A stretch of 64,000 bases of DNA, from assembly GCF_001424105.1 (NCBI RefSeq), contig NZ_LMQH01000011.1:1847447-1911446 (forward strand). Reading direction: 5' to 3'. Source of the stretch: Chryseobacterium sp. Leaf394 (GTDB taxonomy: Bacteria > Bacteroidota > Bacteroidia > Flavobacteriales > Weeksellaceae). The position numbers and the translations under genes are program-made. Under the pieces are notes generated by a model. That model was not told the DNA's origin, ran no database searches, and was given only the letters and a program-made list of their open reading frames with translations. Shown here in pieces: positions 35,888 through 45,454 of the stretch (position 1 is its first letter; each line of letters opens with the position of its first letter).

Positions 35888-36796
35888 TTATTTTTTAGGT
35901 GGAAGATTTAAATCATCCAAATTTTGCGTCGCAGCCATGGAAACTACCAAGTCATTCAACATAGAACTCGCTGCAGTTGGTGAATTTGGCAACAGAACAA
36001 GATTACTTCTGTTATTAGCTCCAATGGATTGAAGTGTATCATAATGCTGCGTTACCACGATCAGTGCAGAAGCCTCCTGAGGTTTTATATTCACCGAATT
36101 CAGCATGTGAACGGATTCCTGAAGACCTTTTGCAATCTCTCTTCTCTGGTCTGCAATACCCTGGCCTTGTAACTTTTTAGATTCAGCTTCAGCCTTTGCA
36201 ACAGCTACAATTCTGATTCTCTGAGCTTCAGATTCATACTCGGCGGCGGTTTTTTCTCTTTCCGCGGCGTTGATTCTGTTCATCGCATGTTTCACCTGCT
36301 CATCCGGATCAATATCGGTTACCAAAGCTTTGATGATATCATATCCATAACTCTGCATTGCTTCCTGCAGTTCACTTTTTACCGCAATGGCTATATCGTC
36401 CTTTCTTACGAAAACATCATCTAATTTTGTTTTTGGAACTTCGGCACGCACAACATCAAATACATATGAAGTAATCTGATTTTCAGGATTTTCAAGACGG
36501 TAATAAGCATCTTTGACATTTTCTCTGATGACCTGATACTGTACAGAAACTTTCATTTTAATAAATACATTATCCAAAGTTTTGGTATCAATAATTACAT
36601 CCAATTGCTGGATTCTCAGATTCAGACGTTTTGCAATCTGATCAAGAAAAGGAATTTTCAGATGCAGGCCTGCGTGGCTTACCTTTAAGAATTTGCCTAA
36701 TCTTTCTACAACCGCTGCAGATTCCTGCTTTACAGTGAAGAATGAAGCAAACAAAGTGATCAGTCCAAAAAAGACCAGAATACCTAAGTAAATCAT
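35888..36796 (-). CDS. SPFH/Band 7/PHB domain membrane protein (stomatin-like)
   Basis: The 302-residue protein has one N-terminal transmembrane helix (3-22). An SPFH domain (about 23-190) follows, with VVERLGKFLKVSHAGLHLKIPF and VRAEVPKTKLDDVFVRKD (shortened here to VVERLGKFL and AEVPKTKLDDVF). Next comes a charged coiled coil rich in Ala, Glu, Lys and Arg (about 190-250). Stomatin-like proteins oligomerise into membrane microdomains and often regulate proteases or channels. No NfeD-type protease gene is adjacent, so its partner is unknown. It is transcribed away from the protease operon at 37032. Confidence 0.92.
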   Translation of the reverse strand: MIYLGILVFFGLITLFASFFTVKQESAAVVERLGKFLKVSHAGLHLKIPFLDQIAKRLNLRIQQLDVIIDTKTLDNVFIKMKVSVQYQVIRENVKDAYYRLENPENQITSYVFDVVRAEVPKTKLDDVFVRKDDIAIAVKSELQEAMQSYGYDIIKALVTDIDPDEQVKHAMNRINAAEREKTAAEYESEAQRIRIVAVAKAEAESKKLQGQGIADQRREIAKGLQESVHMLNSVNIKPQEASALIVVTQHYDTLQSIGANNRSNLVLLPNSPTAASSMLNDLVVSMAATQNLDDLNLPPKK

Positions 36797-37031
36797 AAAT
36801 TATTTTTTATCAGTTAGTTTTTAAATATACAAAAAATTAATTTTTTCTTCGAATTTTAAACAACATACTTTATTTTTTTATACATTTACTAAAACAATAA
36901 CCAAAAACTGAACATCGAGCAACTGTACAATTTCATGTCCTTATGAAAATTGAATTTTCGGCATCTGAGACCGAAAAAGCGTGTAGAATCTAAACTTCTT
37001 TACAAAAAAAAACTAAACACCAAACCCACTT

Positions 37032-39878
37032 ATGTCTTTCCAGCTAAACATTCTGGATGAAGCATACGAAAGATTTACCGATGCCACCCGGAAAATAGAA
37101 ACCATTAAAAAAGGGATTCAGGAAAACCGTAACGGAGAAAAATCACTCACAGAATTACAGTCTGATCCACACGCTCTGGCCAGAAGGGTTGCAGCTGAGC
37201 ACACCTCTGAACCGCAAGCATTGGAAAGAATTAATGGTGTCCCCAACTTTCAGGACATTCATATTCTCAATAAAATCTTTAAAATTGCTGAATCTGTAGG
37301 AAGAATCACCATTAAAACCCGATACGGAAACACAGGCTACGGAACAGGATTTCTGATTGCCCCGGGAATTCTGATTACCAACAATCATGTCTTTCCGGAT
37401 CAGGATACTGCCAAAAATTCCACCGTTCAGTTTTTCTATGAAATGGACGGTGATAAAACCTCAAAACGTACACTTTCTTTTAATTTCGAACCCGAAAAAT
37501 TCTTCATTACCTCATCATTCAAGACCACACCGGAAAATCCGCTCAATGGTTTGGATTTTACAATTGTTGCCGTATCAGAAAGATCGGATGAAGGCAAAAG
37601 TATTTCTGAAGTTCCTTTTACATCACTGAATGAAAATTTAGGTAAAATTATTGACGGAGAAAGCTGTGTCATCATCCAGCATCCCAAAGGCGATTACAAA
37701 AAAATCGTAATGAAAGACATCCGGATGCTGACTTTGAAAGATGATTTCCTTATTTACGAATCAGATACTCTTCCCGGCTCTTCCGGTGCTGTGGTGATTG
37801 GTTTGGGAACGGGAGAAATTGTGGCTCTTCATCACAGCAGTGTGCCGAGAAAAAATGCCCAGGGACAGATTCTGAGAAAAGACGGCGGCGTTTACAGCAG
37901 TGGCGATCCCGATGAATCAATCGACTGGATGGGAAATGAAGGAGTGAGAATAAGTTCTATCATTAAATGCATCAGAAAATTTAAACTTCCTCAACATATG
38001 GAAGCTTTCAGAGAATCAGTGCTCAGAAGTTCGTTCACCAAACAGGAAAAAGAAACTGAATCTGACCTCGAAGAAAAAAAACAGCCAAATCCTGAAAACA
38101 CCATGAAAAATTCAGAAAATAACGTCGTCAATCAAAGTGTAAACATTCTGCAAAGTCCCTCTGTAGATTCAGATGCTGCAATGCAATATTTTGAAATTGA
38201 ATTGGTCAATATTCAGACGATGCAGGATGACTGGGTGGATAATTATCAGAAATTAATCCCTGAAATCGTAAGTAACGAACCTGTTTTTCCGTTTTCAACT
38301 TCCGCTTCACAGAAAAGTATTTATTATGTGACGGTACGGTCTTCAGAAAATCCATGGGAAATTTCAGCAAAACTGGAAGCGTTGCCTCAGATAAAAAATG
38401 CCACACCAGATCTTCCGATGGAGACTGATATGCAGTTTCCAAGCAGCAGCAATATTCATGTCACCGAATCTGATATTCTCGAAACCATGAAAACAAGCAA
38501 TGTCGTGGAGCGTGAAGATGATTTTAAAACCAAATGGAATGCTTCCCATTATTTTGATATCAAAACCGATACGAAAGAAGAAAGACAGAGGGGCTGGAAC
38601 CGTATTGCAGTGGGTCTTACCACAAACAACGGAACTGTTGATTTCATGAATGATACCGAAACTGATGCCGAAACCATTTTAGAAAAAATAATAAAAGCTG
38701 AGAAAGGAAATCTTGAAGAGGTGAAAAAGCGGCTGAAAAATTTAAAACTCATCCAGCTCGACACCGGCTACACCGATCATTCCAAAGTAAAAGGAAGATT
38801 TAATTATGAAAATGATGAAGATTTTATCGACGGCTCAGATGCCAGGGACGAAATGATTAAAGGACTTCTGAAACATCCCGGCCACGGAACCCGCACAGCA
38901 AGCATTATCTGTGGAGGTAAAATGAATTACAAAAGCGACGGAAACTACGGTATTTTAACCGATAAAAACAAGGAACAGCTCATAGAAGTCATCCCTTACA
39001 GAATTGCAGAATCTGTTGTATTGATCGGAAGGGGCAAGAATCTGGTGGATGCCGTAAATCAGGCGGTGAATACAGGCGCAGACATTCTTTTCATGTGCAT
39101 GGGAAGCTATCCGAGACTGATGATTGCTGAAGCCGCAAAATCTGCCTACGAAAACGGAATTATCTGGTGCTGTGCCGCCGGAAATGAAGTGGAAACCATC
39201 GTTGCTCCGGCCCTCTATCCCGGAACAATTGCCGTTGCTGCCATCAACCCCAATCAAAAACCATGGCGTGGAAGCAGTTACGGAAAAGCAGTCGATATTG
39301 CTGCACCCGGTGAAGACGTTTACGTTCCGTCGATGGATAAGGAGAAAAATGAAATCATGGCCTACGGAAGCGGAACAAGTTACGCAACACCGCACGTAGC
39401 TGCCGCTGCAGCACTTTGGAAAGCCAAAAATTTTGATGAAATCTATAAAAAATATCAGTTCCCGTGGCAGATTGTGGAAGCATTCAGAACGTGTCTGAAA
39501 AATTCGGTTTTCAAGCCGGACAGCTGGGATACCGACAACTATGGAGCAGGAATTTTGGATATTTCAAATCTGTTAAGACAGAAACTTCCTGAGGCAAAAG
39601 ATTTACAGCATGCCTACACCAATTTCAGACAGACAGAATGGGATCTTGGCATTCGTGAAGGTGTTCATTTTCTGTGGAAAACTTTAATCAGAAAAGTGAC
39701 TCCAGGAAAACAGTTTGAGAGTGAAATGAGCGAAATGATGATGACAGAAAGAGGTAGAATTGCCGTTTCTGCCATCACGGGAAATACCGTTTCGAGTGTG
39801 TTTGAATCTGATTCCGGAAACTCTGCGCACGATTCTGAAAAGATCCTAAAAATGTATTTTGACAGCTACAAAAACTAA
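37032..39878 (+). CDS. Dual protease: trypsin-like domain fused to subtilisin-like domain
   Basis: This 948-residue protein has no signal peptide, so it should be cytoplasmic. Residues 1-95 are helical and unassigned. A trypsin/V8-like domain (about 96-290) has the full triad H119 (ITNNHVF), D175 (LDFTIV) and S251 (PGSSGAVV). A low-complexity linker (about 325-370) leads to a region near 375-500 resembling a subtilisin prodomain. The S8 domain (about 565-850) has D577 (QLDTGYTDH), H618 (GHGTRTA) and S783 (GTSYATPHVA). Both active sites look intact. It is the first gene of a three-gene operon, with the next start 6 bases after its stop. The domain pairing is rare and suggests a regulated protease cascade within one chain. 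Confidence 0.88.
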   Translation: MSFQLNILDEAYERFTDATRKIETIKKGIQENRNGEKSLTELQSDPHALARRVAAEHTSEPQALERINGVPNFQDIHILNKIFKIAESVGRITIKTRYGNTGYGTGFLIAPGILITNNHVFPDQDTAKNSTVQFFYEMDGDKTSKRTLSFNFEPEKFFITSSFKTTPENPLNGLDFTIVAVSERSDEGKSISEVPFTSLNENLGKIIDGESCVIIQHPKGDYKKIVMKDIRMLTLKDDFLIYESDTLPGSSGAVVIGLGTGEIVALHHSSVPRKNAQGQILRKDGGVYSSGDPDESIDWMGNEGVRISSIIKCIRKFKLPQHMEAFRESVLRSSFTKQEKETESDLEEKKQPNPENTMKNSENNVVNQSVNILQSPSVDSDAAMQYFEIELVNIQTMQDDWVDNYQKLIPEIVSNEPVFPFSTSASQKSIYYVTVRSSENPWEISAKLEALPQIKNATPDLPMETDMQFPSSSNIHVTESDILETMKTSNVVEREDDFKTKWNASHYFDIKTDTKEERQRGWNRIAVGLTTNNGTVDFMNDTETDAETILEKIIKAEKGNLEEVKKRLKNLKLIQLDTGYTDHSKVKGRFNYENDEDFIDGSDARDEMIKGLLKHPGHGTRTASIICGGKMNYKSDGNYGILTDKNKEQLIEVIPYRIAESVVLIGRGKNLVDAVNQAVNTGADILFMCMGSYPRLMIAEAAKSAYENGIIWCCAAGNEVETIVAPALYPGTIAVAAINPNQKPWRGSSYGKAVDIAAPGEDVYVPSMDKEKNEIMAYGSGTSYATPHVAAAAALWKAKNFDEIYKKYQFPWQIVEAFRTCLKNSVFKPDSWDTDNYGAGILDISNLLRQKLPEAKDLQHAYTNFRQTEWDLGIREGVHFLWKTLIRKVTPGKQFESEMSEMMMTERGRIAVSAITGNTVSSVFESDSGNSAHDSEKILKMYFDSYKN

Positions 39879-39884
39879 AACACC

Positions 39885-41699
39885 ATGACTTCATATTTTG
39901 ATTTACATCTGCATCCCATTTTCAAAAATCACATCTGCAATTATGATGAGACACTTCCGAAGGTGACCAAAAGCATAAAAGATTATACCCAACCCATCAG
40001 AATGACCAACGTTATTACCAATGTTCTGGACGATCTTCTGCTTCATATTCTTAAAAGTCAGTGCTCTGTAACCCAGTGCGACAAAGGAAATCTGAAATTT
40101 GCCGTTGCCGGAATATGCAACCTAGAATATGGTTTTGCCGACAGCAAAGGTCTGTTTGGAGGAATTTTAAAAAGCAATTTTTCAAATCCTCTGGACAAAA
40201 AATATTTCGACAGAGTACGCAACGGTGAAGTTTCCTACTACCGTCTGATGCTGATGGAACTGAGTGTTTTCCGTTTTCTGCATGATCAGAATGTGATCAA
40301 TTTTGCCTCAAGAAATTCCCCAAAACGGAATAACGGTAAGATGGAAATCTGTTTCAGCCTCGAAGGCAGCCATAATATCAGCAAATATCTCGTTGGAAAT
40401 GCCTCGAAACTGGATTTTGAAAAAGATCGTGTCATAGATGAAGAATCTGGGAAATTGCTTTCGCAGGATGATTTATGGAAAGAACTCGTTCCCGCAAACA
40501 ACGGAAATTGCGGCAACAGCGATCCATACAGAAATACCGATCCCGACTGCCTTCCGCACCACAGCCAGAATCCCGCAGAAAATTTTGAATATTTCTACCA
40601 CAGTCTCTCAAAATCGGGAATGGATCTTTTTTATCTCACCGTTACGCATTTAACCCACATCAAAGAACAGGTTTTGGCGACTCATGCTTTTGGCATAAAG
40701 ATGTTGAAACACCCATCTTTCTTCCCTTTCGGCAACGGTTTTACCAATCTTGGCTATCAGATGCTTCAGAAATGTTTCACCATGACCAATCATTTGGGAG
40801 AAGCACGTCCCGTTTTAATCGACATAAAACATTTAGGTCTGAAATCGAGACAGGATTTATATGAATGGAGAAAAAAGTTTTTAATAACAAAATTTCCAAA
40901 AGGCACTACGGATTATACTAAAATCCCTTTGATTGCCTCACACATCGGCGTTACAGGTTACAGCGTCAACGAATGGAAGAATGCTTTGGAAACTGATAAA
41001 TGCAAGGTCTATCATTACAATGGAGCACGGGCAGTTTCGGTTGAAACCAAACGAAAACCTTCCGGAAAATGGGGATCTGCCATCAACAATGATTTCAGTT
41101 TTAATCCATGGTCGATTAATTTAATGGATGAAGATATCATTGAAATTTTAAAAAGCGGAGGAATTCTTGGGGTAAGTCTGGATGTGAGAATTCTCGGTTT
41201 TCAGTCGAAAGTGGGTTTAAATATGGCGGGAGACGAAGAATATCTGAGTACACCTGATTTTCAGACGCACTTTCCGCAGATTTCAGTGAAGAATCTCCGT
41301 ACCGAAACCATGGAATCTATGATGGAACAGGAAAGCTGGCTTGTTCCCACCAAAGAAGAACGGCATCCACTGGTTTTCTGTTTTAATATTATTCACATTA
41401 TTCAGGTTGGTATTGTACGGGTCGGAATGAGCGAACCCTGGAAAAACATTTGCATCGGAAGTGATTTTGACGGCCTGATCGAGCCATTGAAAATCTGTCC
41501 TGATGCCGCATCACTGGATGAGCTCGAGGCCAATCTCCACAAATGGCTTCTGATCGCTGAAAAATCCTATGTAGAACAAAACGGAGGAAAAGCCGTTCTT
41601 GCCGATAAACCACAGAAAGAAATCAACAAAATTATCACCGGAATTATGGGACAAAACGGAATCGATTTTTCAGAAAAATGGAAAAATAATTTTCAGTAA
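39885..41699 (+). CDS. Enlarged M19-like (renal dipeptidase family) metallohydrolase
   Basis: The 604-residue protein resembles peptidase family M19 within the amidohydrolase superfamily but is far longer than the usual 330-420. Candidate metal ligands are H8 and H10 in FDLHLHP, E160 in SLEGSH, H255 or H258 in THLTHI, H353 in ASHIG and D527 in GSDFDGL. The first motif is HxH, not the classical M19 HxD. Extra segments, for example a cysteine-containing stretch near 205-225 (NCGNSDPYRNTDPDC), interrupt the barrel. There is no signal peptide, so it should act in the cytoplasm on small peptides or a modified substrate. It lies 6 bases after the dual protease gene and 3 bases before the membrane protein gene. 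Confidence 0.75.
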   Translation: MTSYFDLHLHPIFKNHICNYDETLPKVTKSIKDYTQPIRMTNVITNVLDDLLLHILKSQCSVTQCDKGNLKFAVAGICNLEYGFADSKGLFGGILKSNFSNPLDKKYFDRVRNGEVSYYRLMLMELSVFRFLHDQNVINFASRNSPKRNNGKMEICFSLEGSHNISKYLVGNASKLDFEKDRVIDEESGKLLSQDDLWKELVPANNGNCGNSDPYRNTDPDCLPHHSQNPAENFEYFYHSLSKSGMDLFYLTVTHLTHIKEQVLATHAFGIKMLKHPSFFPFGNGFTNLGYQMLQKCFTMTNHLGEARPVLIDIKHLGLKSRQDLYEWRKKFLITKFPKGTTDYTKIPLIASHIGVTGYSVNEWKNALETDKCKVYHYNGARAVSVETKRKPSGKWGSAINNDFSFNPWSINLMDEDIIEILKSGGILGVSLDVRILGFQSKVGLNMAGDEEYLSTPDFQTHFPQISVKNLRTETMESMMEQESWLVPTKEERHPLVFCFNIIHIIQVGIVRVGMSEPWKNICIGSDFDGLIEPLKICPDAASLDELEANLHKWLLIAEKSYVEQNGGKAVLADKPQKEINKIITGIMGQNGIDFSEKWKNNFQ

Positions 41700-41702
41700 A
41701 CC

Positions 41703-43292
41703 ATGGAAAAGAAAACGGATTTCAAAAAGTGGAGTATCATTTTGGGAGTGATTTTCCTGCTGATTTTATTGGCGGTATTTATACTTATTCCCTGCCCAAC
41801 TTCCTCACAGAAATTCTTTTTCAGGGTTCTGTTGGCTTTGGCCGCTGCGGCTTTTGCAGCAACGGTTCCCGGAAGTTTTAAATTTGATAATAAAATTGTT
41901 TCTGCCAGCGGAGCCATCGCTGTTTTTGCCATAGTTTTTCTTCTTAATCCACCCGGATGGCAGGATTCTGACTGCGACTTAAGAAATATGAAAGCAACAG
42001 TTTTCATTGATAGAAAGCCCACTCAGGACGTTCAGATTATCATTCCTGACATCGGGCAAAAGTTTCTGACAGATGAATTTGGCAATGCAAACATTGAGTT
42101 TTCAAATTCTCAGATTAAGTATCCTTCAAATGTTATCTTCCGTTTTAAAAACGAAGTCGACAGCACATTTGTCATTAATCGGTTTGAAAAGAAGATGACT
42201 TTTAATCTGATTTCCAACAGAAAAATAAAATCTGATTTCAGCGGAAATAATATGAATTTCGAATACAATGACATCAACATCAATCTTTCACTGACAGATT
42301 TAGCCCAAAAATCAAACGAAGCATTAGATGATCCATCCATCATTCAGGACGATTTTGACTTTGTGAATTATCATTTCAGACAAAATAAAGATACAATTGA
42401 AATTTATCCCAGTTCAAAACTGGTTGATGAAATCAGAAAGAAGCAAATCATCACAGGAAAGCATGCTTACGAAGGTTTTATAGATTATTTTAATGTTTAT
42501 TTTCCTCAGTTTGACATTAAAATCACCAACAATTCTGATGATGCAATTTTTTTCGACAGAATCGCTCTGAAAATTGTTGAAAGCGTTCCAAATAACGCTC
42601 CCGTCATCATACCCGGAATACAGGATAAATTTACACTGAATAATGTCGGATTCGGAGCCGCTAAAAATTTAAAAATTAAATTCAGTACAGTTCCAAACGG
42701 ACAAAAACCCGACTGGAATCTGCCGTTTGAATCAACAGTTAATGTGGCAGAACTTCAGCCTGGAGGAAGAATTGATCTGGATCAGAAATTTCGAAACAAT
42801 GTGATTCTGAAAAATATTGACAGCCGTTATTTTGAAGAAAATCAGGAAGAATACAGTAAGTTTTACAACAGTAAAAATCTACTACAAACCGCCAGACTTA
42901 AAAACAAAGATTTCGTAGACAAAGGCGCAAATGTATTTGGAACCGTAACTTATCTTGATGATAAAAATAAATCTCAGGAAATCCGCTTCAGTACGCCGAT
43001 TGACATTTACCGTGAAGGTTACGGCGCCGGATTTGAATTCTCTGCCAATTACAATGCAGAACTCAGATCACAGGGAAAAAATTACGCTCTTGACATCCCG
43101 ATTTCAAATGCTTTAAAACCTAAAGACTTCGACAGAATATCACTTCTTTTAGGTGCAAAACAGTCGGGAACCCACACGTTTAAAATTGTATTTTCCTATC
43201 ACAACAAGACGATCGAACTGCCCTATGTTTTCAAACTCGACCTTTTCAACATCTATGGAAACCGTGAAAATATGAAGAAAATAAAACTTTAA
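41703..43292 (+). CDS. Three-helix membrane protein with large soluble domain, function unknown
   Basis: The 529-residue protein has three transmembrane segments at about 10-30, 38-56 and 66-83, the second containing RVLLALAAAAFAATVPGSF. About 440 soluble residues follow with beta-rich character, including an Ig-like strand set near 95-160 and repeated F/Y-D strands. No catalytic motif is recognised. The short hydrophobic module followed by a large domain is reminiscent of membrane-anchoring modules in bacterial effector systems, but that is inference. It follows the M19-like gene by 3 bases and ends 1 base from the convergent dgt stop codon, without a visible terminator. Confidence 0.8.
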   Translation: MEKKTDFKKWSIILGVIFLLILLAVFILIPCPTSSQKFFFRVLLALAAAAFAATVPGSFKFDNKIVSASGAIAVFAIVFLLNPPGWQDSDCDLRNMKATVFIDRKPTQDVQIIIPDIGQKFLTDEFGNANIEFSNSQIKYPSNVIFRFKNEVDSTFVINRFEKKMTFNLISNRKIKSDFSGNNMNFEYNDININLSLTDLAQKSNEALDDPSIIQDDFDFVNYHFRQNKDTIEIYPSSKLVDEIRKKQIITGKHAYEGFIDYFNVYFPQFDIKITNNSDDAIFFDRIALKIVESVPNNAPVIIPGIQDKFTLNNVGFGAAKNLKIKFSTVPNGQKPDWNLPFESTVNVAELQPGGRIDLDQKFRNNVILKNIDSRYFEENQEEYSKFYNSKNLLQTARLKNKDFVDKGANVFGTVTYLDDKNKSQEIRFSTPIDIYREGYGAGFEFSANYNAELRSQGKNYALDIPISNALKPKDFDRISLLLGAKQSGTHTFKIVFSYHNKTIELPYVFKLDLFNIYGNRENMKKIKL

Positions 43293-43293
43293 A

Positions 43294-44652
43294 TTACATC
43301 GTCATCCCGATATCAATTCCTTTGATTTTTCTGTATAAATCTGTCGCATAATTGTCTGTCATCCCAGAAACAAAATCGATCACACCCAAAACTTTCTGAT
43401 AATCCGAACCATCTTCATACACAAACTGTTGCGGAAGAAGTTTGAGCGCCATTTTGTCGTAAGATTTAATCTCGTTTTTAGATTTTAAAACAGATGGAAT
43501 AAAGTGATCCAGAAGTTCATACATTACGTTGTAGCCCGCATTTTCGATTTCAACAACTGCTTTGTGATTGTAAATTTTATTAATGGAAAAAGTTTCAATA
43601 TCCTTCAAAGTATTTTTCTCTGATTTATAAATATCCAAAAGGGCTTTATCCAGACTTCCGTCGAGAATTTTACTGAAATTGGCTTTATAAATTTCAATGG
43701 ATTGATTGATTAAGGCATTAATTACTTTTGCTCTCAGATAAGAAATTCTCTCGTTTTCGTTTGAAATCAAAGACAGTTTATCTTTTACTTTTTTGATGTC
43801 ATTTGTCTCTGATTTCACCAATTCGAAGAACAGATTTTCACAGTCGGCGGTCGATACAATTCCTAAACGGTGCGCATCTTCCATGTCGATAATGTTGTAG
43901 CAGATATCGTCAGCCGCTTCTACAAGCCAAACAAAAGGATGTCTTTTAAAAATATACGGTTCATCATTTTCCTGCACGAGTTGCGTTGCCTGAGCTATTT
44001 TCAGGAAAGTATCTTTCTCGTTCTGAAAAAAACCGAATTTCTTACGGTGCAGAATCTTTTTATCTCTGGCAATCGCTTCACAAGGATATTTTGCAATGGC
44101 CGACAAAGTAGAATAAGTCAGTTGTGTTCCACCCAAATCTTTACCCTGTTGCTGATGCGTGAGAACACGGATGGCATTGGCATTTCCTTCAAAATTAACA
44201 AGATCTGCCCATTCTTTTGCACTGAATTTATTTTTAATCAGATTTTCATTTTTATCGAAATAGCTCGCAATCGCATCTTCTCCTGAGTGTCCGAATGCAG
44301 GATTTCCGACATCATGACAGAGACATGCCGCAGCAATTACGTTGCTGAGATTATGAGTATAGAAACTTTTTGAATCTTCGCTCAATACCGATTCGAAATT
44401 CTTAACGATAAAATCTCCGATAATACTTCCCAAACTTCGTCCTACGGAGGAAACTTCAAGTGAATGCGTCAATCTGTTGTGCACAAAAACACTTCCCGGA
44501 AGCGGAAAAACCTGAGTCTTATTCTGAAGTCTTCTGAAAGCGGAAGAAAAGATAATTCTGTCGAAATCTCTCTGAAAATCGGTGCGGGAGGCCGCTGTAT
44601 TTGGATTGTTGCCGGTACGCTGACTGGTAAAAATCTCATTCAAATTCATCAT
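43294..44652 (-). CDS. dgt: Deoxyguanosinetriphosphate triphosphohydrolase (dGTPase)
   Basis: The 452-residue HD-superfamily protein hydrolyses dGTP to deoxyguanosine and triphosphate. Motifs visible are RTDFQRDFDRIIFSSAFRRL near the N-terminus (core SAFRRLQNKTQV), NRLTHSLEVSSVGRSLG, the metal-binding HDVGNPAFGHSGE and DDICYNIIDMEDAHR. The length fits type 1 dGTPases. A role in dNTP balance is expected; the family can also limit phage, but nothing here requires that. The start is either of two consecutive ATG codons. It ends one base from the stop codon of the convergent membrane protein gene. Confidence 0.93.
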   Translation of the reverse strand: MMNLNEIFTSQRTGNNPNTAASRTDFQRDFDRIIFSSAFRRLQNKTQVFPLPGSVFVHNRLTHSLEVSSVGRSLGSIIGDFIVKNFESVLSEDSKSFYTHNLSNVIAAACLCHDVGNPAFGHSGEDAIASYFDKNENLIKNKFSAKEWADLVNFEGNANAIRVLTHQQQGKDLGGTQLTYSTLSAIAKYPCEAIARDKKILHRKKFGFFQNEKDTFLKIAQATQLVQENDEPYIFKRHPFVWLVEAADDICYNIIDMEDAHRLGIVSTADCENLFFELVKSETNDIKKVKDKLSLISNENERISYLRAKVINALINQSIEIYKANFSKILDGSLDKALLDIYKSEKNTLKDIETFSINKIYNHKAVVEIENAGYNVMYELLDHFIPSVLKSKNEIKSYDKMALKLLPQQFVYEDGSDYQKVLGVIDFVSGMTDNYATDLYRKIKGIDIGMTM

Positions 44653-44719
44653 TTTTCAAAATTAAAGTAAATTTTATTTTTAAAGGAATAATATTTGACT
44701 TTTTACACAAAAACAAGCT

Positions 44720-45454
44720 ATGCCCGAAGGTCCAACCATAATTTTGATGAAAGAAGATCTGCAGAAATTTGCAGGTGAAAAGGTGACAGAAATTGAAGGA
44801 AGCGAAGTCCCTGAAAATTCAAAAGTCAAAGGAGAAATACTGCGTGAAATAAAAACCTTCGGCAAACAGACCTATCTTATTTTTGATAAAATTATTTTTA
44901 AAGTTCATCTGATGATGTTCGGTTCCTACAGTTTATTTAAGAGAAAAGATATTGACACACTGAAGCTTGGATTAAAATTCAAAGAGGACGGAATGTATTT
45001 TTACACCTGCGTCGTAAAGGTTGTTGATGAAAAGGACCTTTCAAAAATCGACTGGGAAGCAGACATCATGAGCAAAAAATGGAGTGATGAAAAAGCAATT
45101 GATAAAATGCAGCAACATCCTGAAATGATGATCTGTGATGCCTTGATGAATCAGGATATTTTTGCAGGTGTAGGAAATATCATAAAAAATGAAGCACTTT
45201 TCCGCGCAGCAATTCATCCCGAAACCTTGATTAAGAATCTCAGCGAAGCAAGACTCAAAAGAATCAGTAAAGAAACCAAAAATTATGGTTTGGAGTTTGT
45301 CAAATACAAACGCACTGACACTTTAGAAAAGACATTTCAGGTTTACCACAGAAAAAAATGTCCTGCATGTGGCGAGGAAATTACCAAACGGGAAACCGGA
45401 AAAAGTAAAAGAATGAGTTTTTTCTGTGAGAATGACCAGAAACTTTTTAAGTAG
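44720..45454 (+). CDS. Nei/Fpg family DNA glycosylase with altered zinc finger
   Basis: The 244-residue protein begins MPEGPTIILM, giving the catalytic Pro and Glu after Met removal, with the conserved lysine in FGKQTYLIF and the H2TH motif GVGNIIKNEALFRAAIHP. It should excise oxidised bases and nick the strand. The C-terminal zinc finger reads CPAC, then 18 residues, then CEND: the fourth cysteine is replaced by Asp, so metal binding may be altered. The absence of strict Fpg specificity loops leaves Nei (endonuclease VIII-like) as likely as Fpg. It is divergent from dgt. Confidence 0.88.
   Translation: MPEGPTIILMKEDLQKFAGEKVTEIEGSEVPENSKVKGEILREIKTFGKQTYLIFDKIIFKVHLMMFGSYSLFKRKDIDTLKLGLKFKEDGMYFYTCVVKVVDEKDLSKIDWEADIMSKKWSDEKAIDKMQQHPEMMICDALMNQDIFAGVGNIIKNEALFRAAIHPETLIKNLSEARLKRISKETKNYGLEFVKYKRTDTLEKTFQVYHRKKCPACGEEITKRETGKSKRMSFFCENDQKLFK

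Noticed and set aside
37032..43292. Assignment to CBASS, retron, Thoeris or BREX
   Set aside because: No nucleotidyltransferase, reverse transcriptase, TIR, helicase-methylase or other diagnostic component is present.
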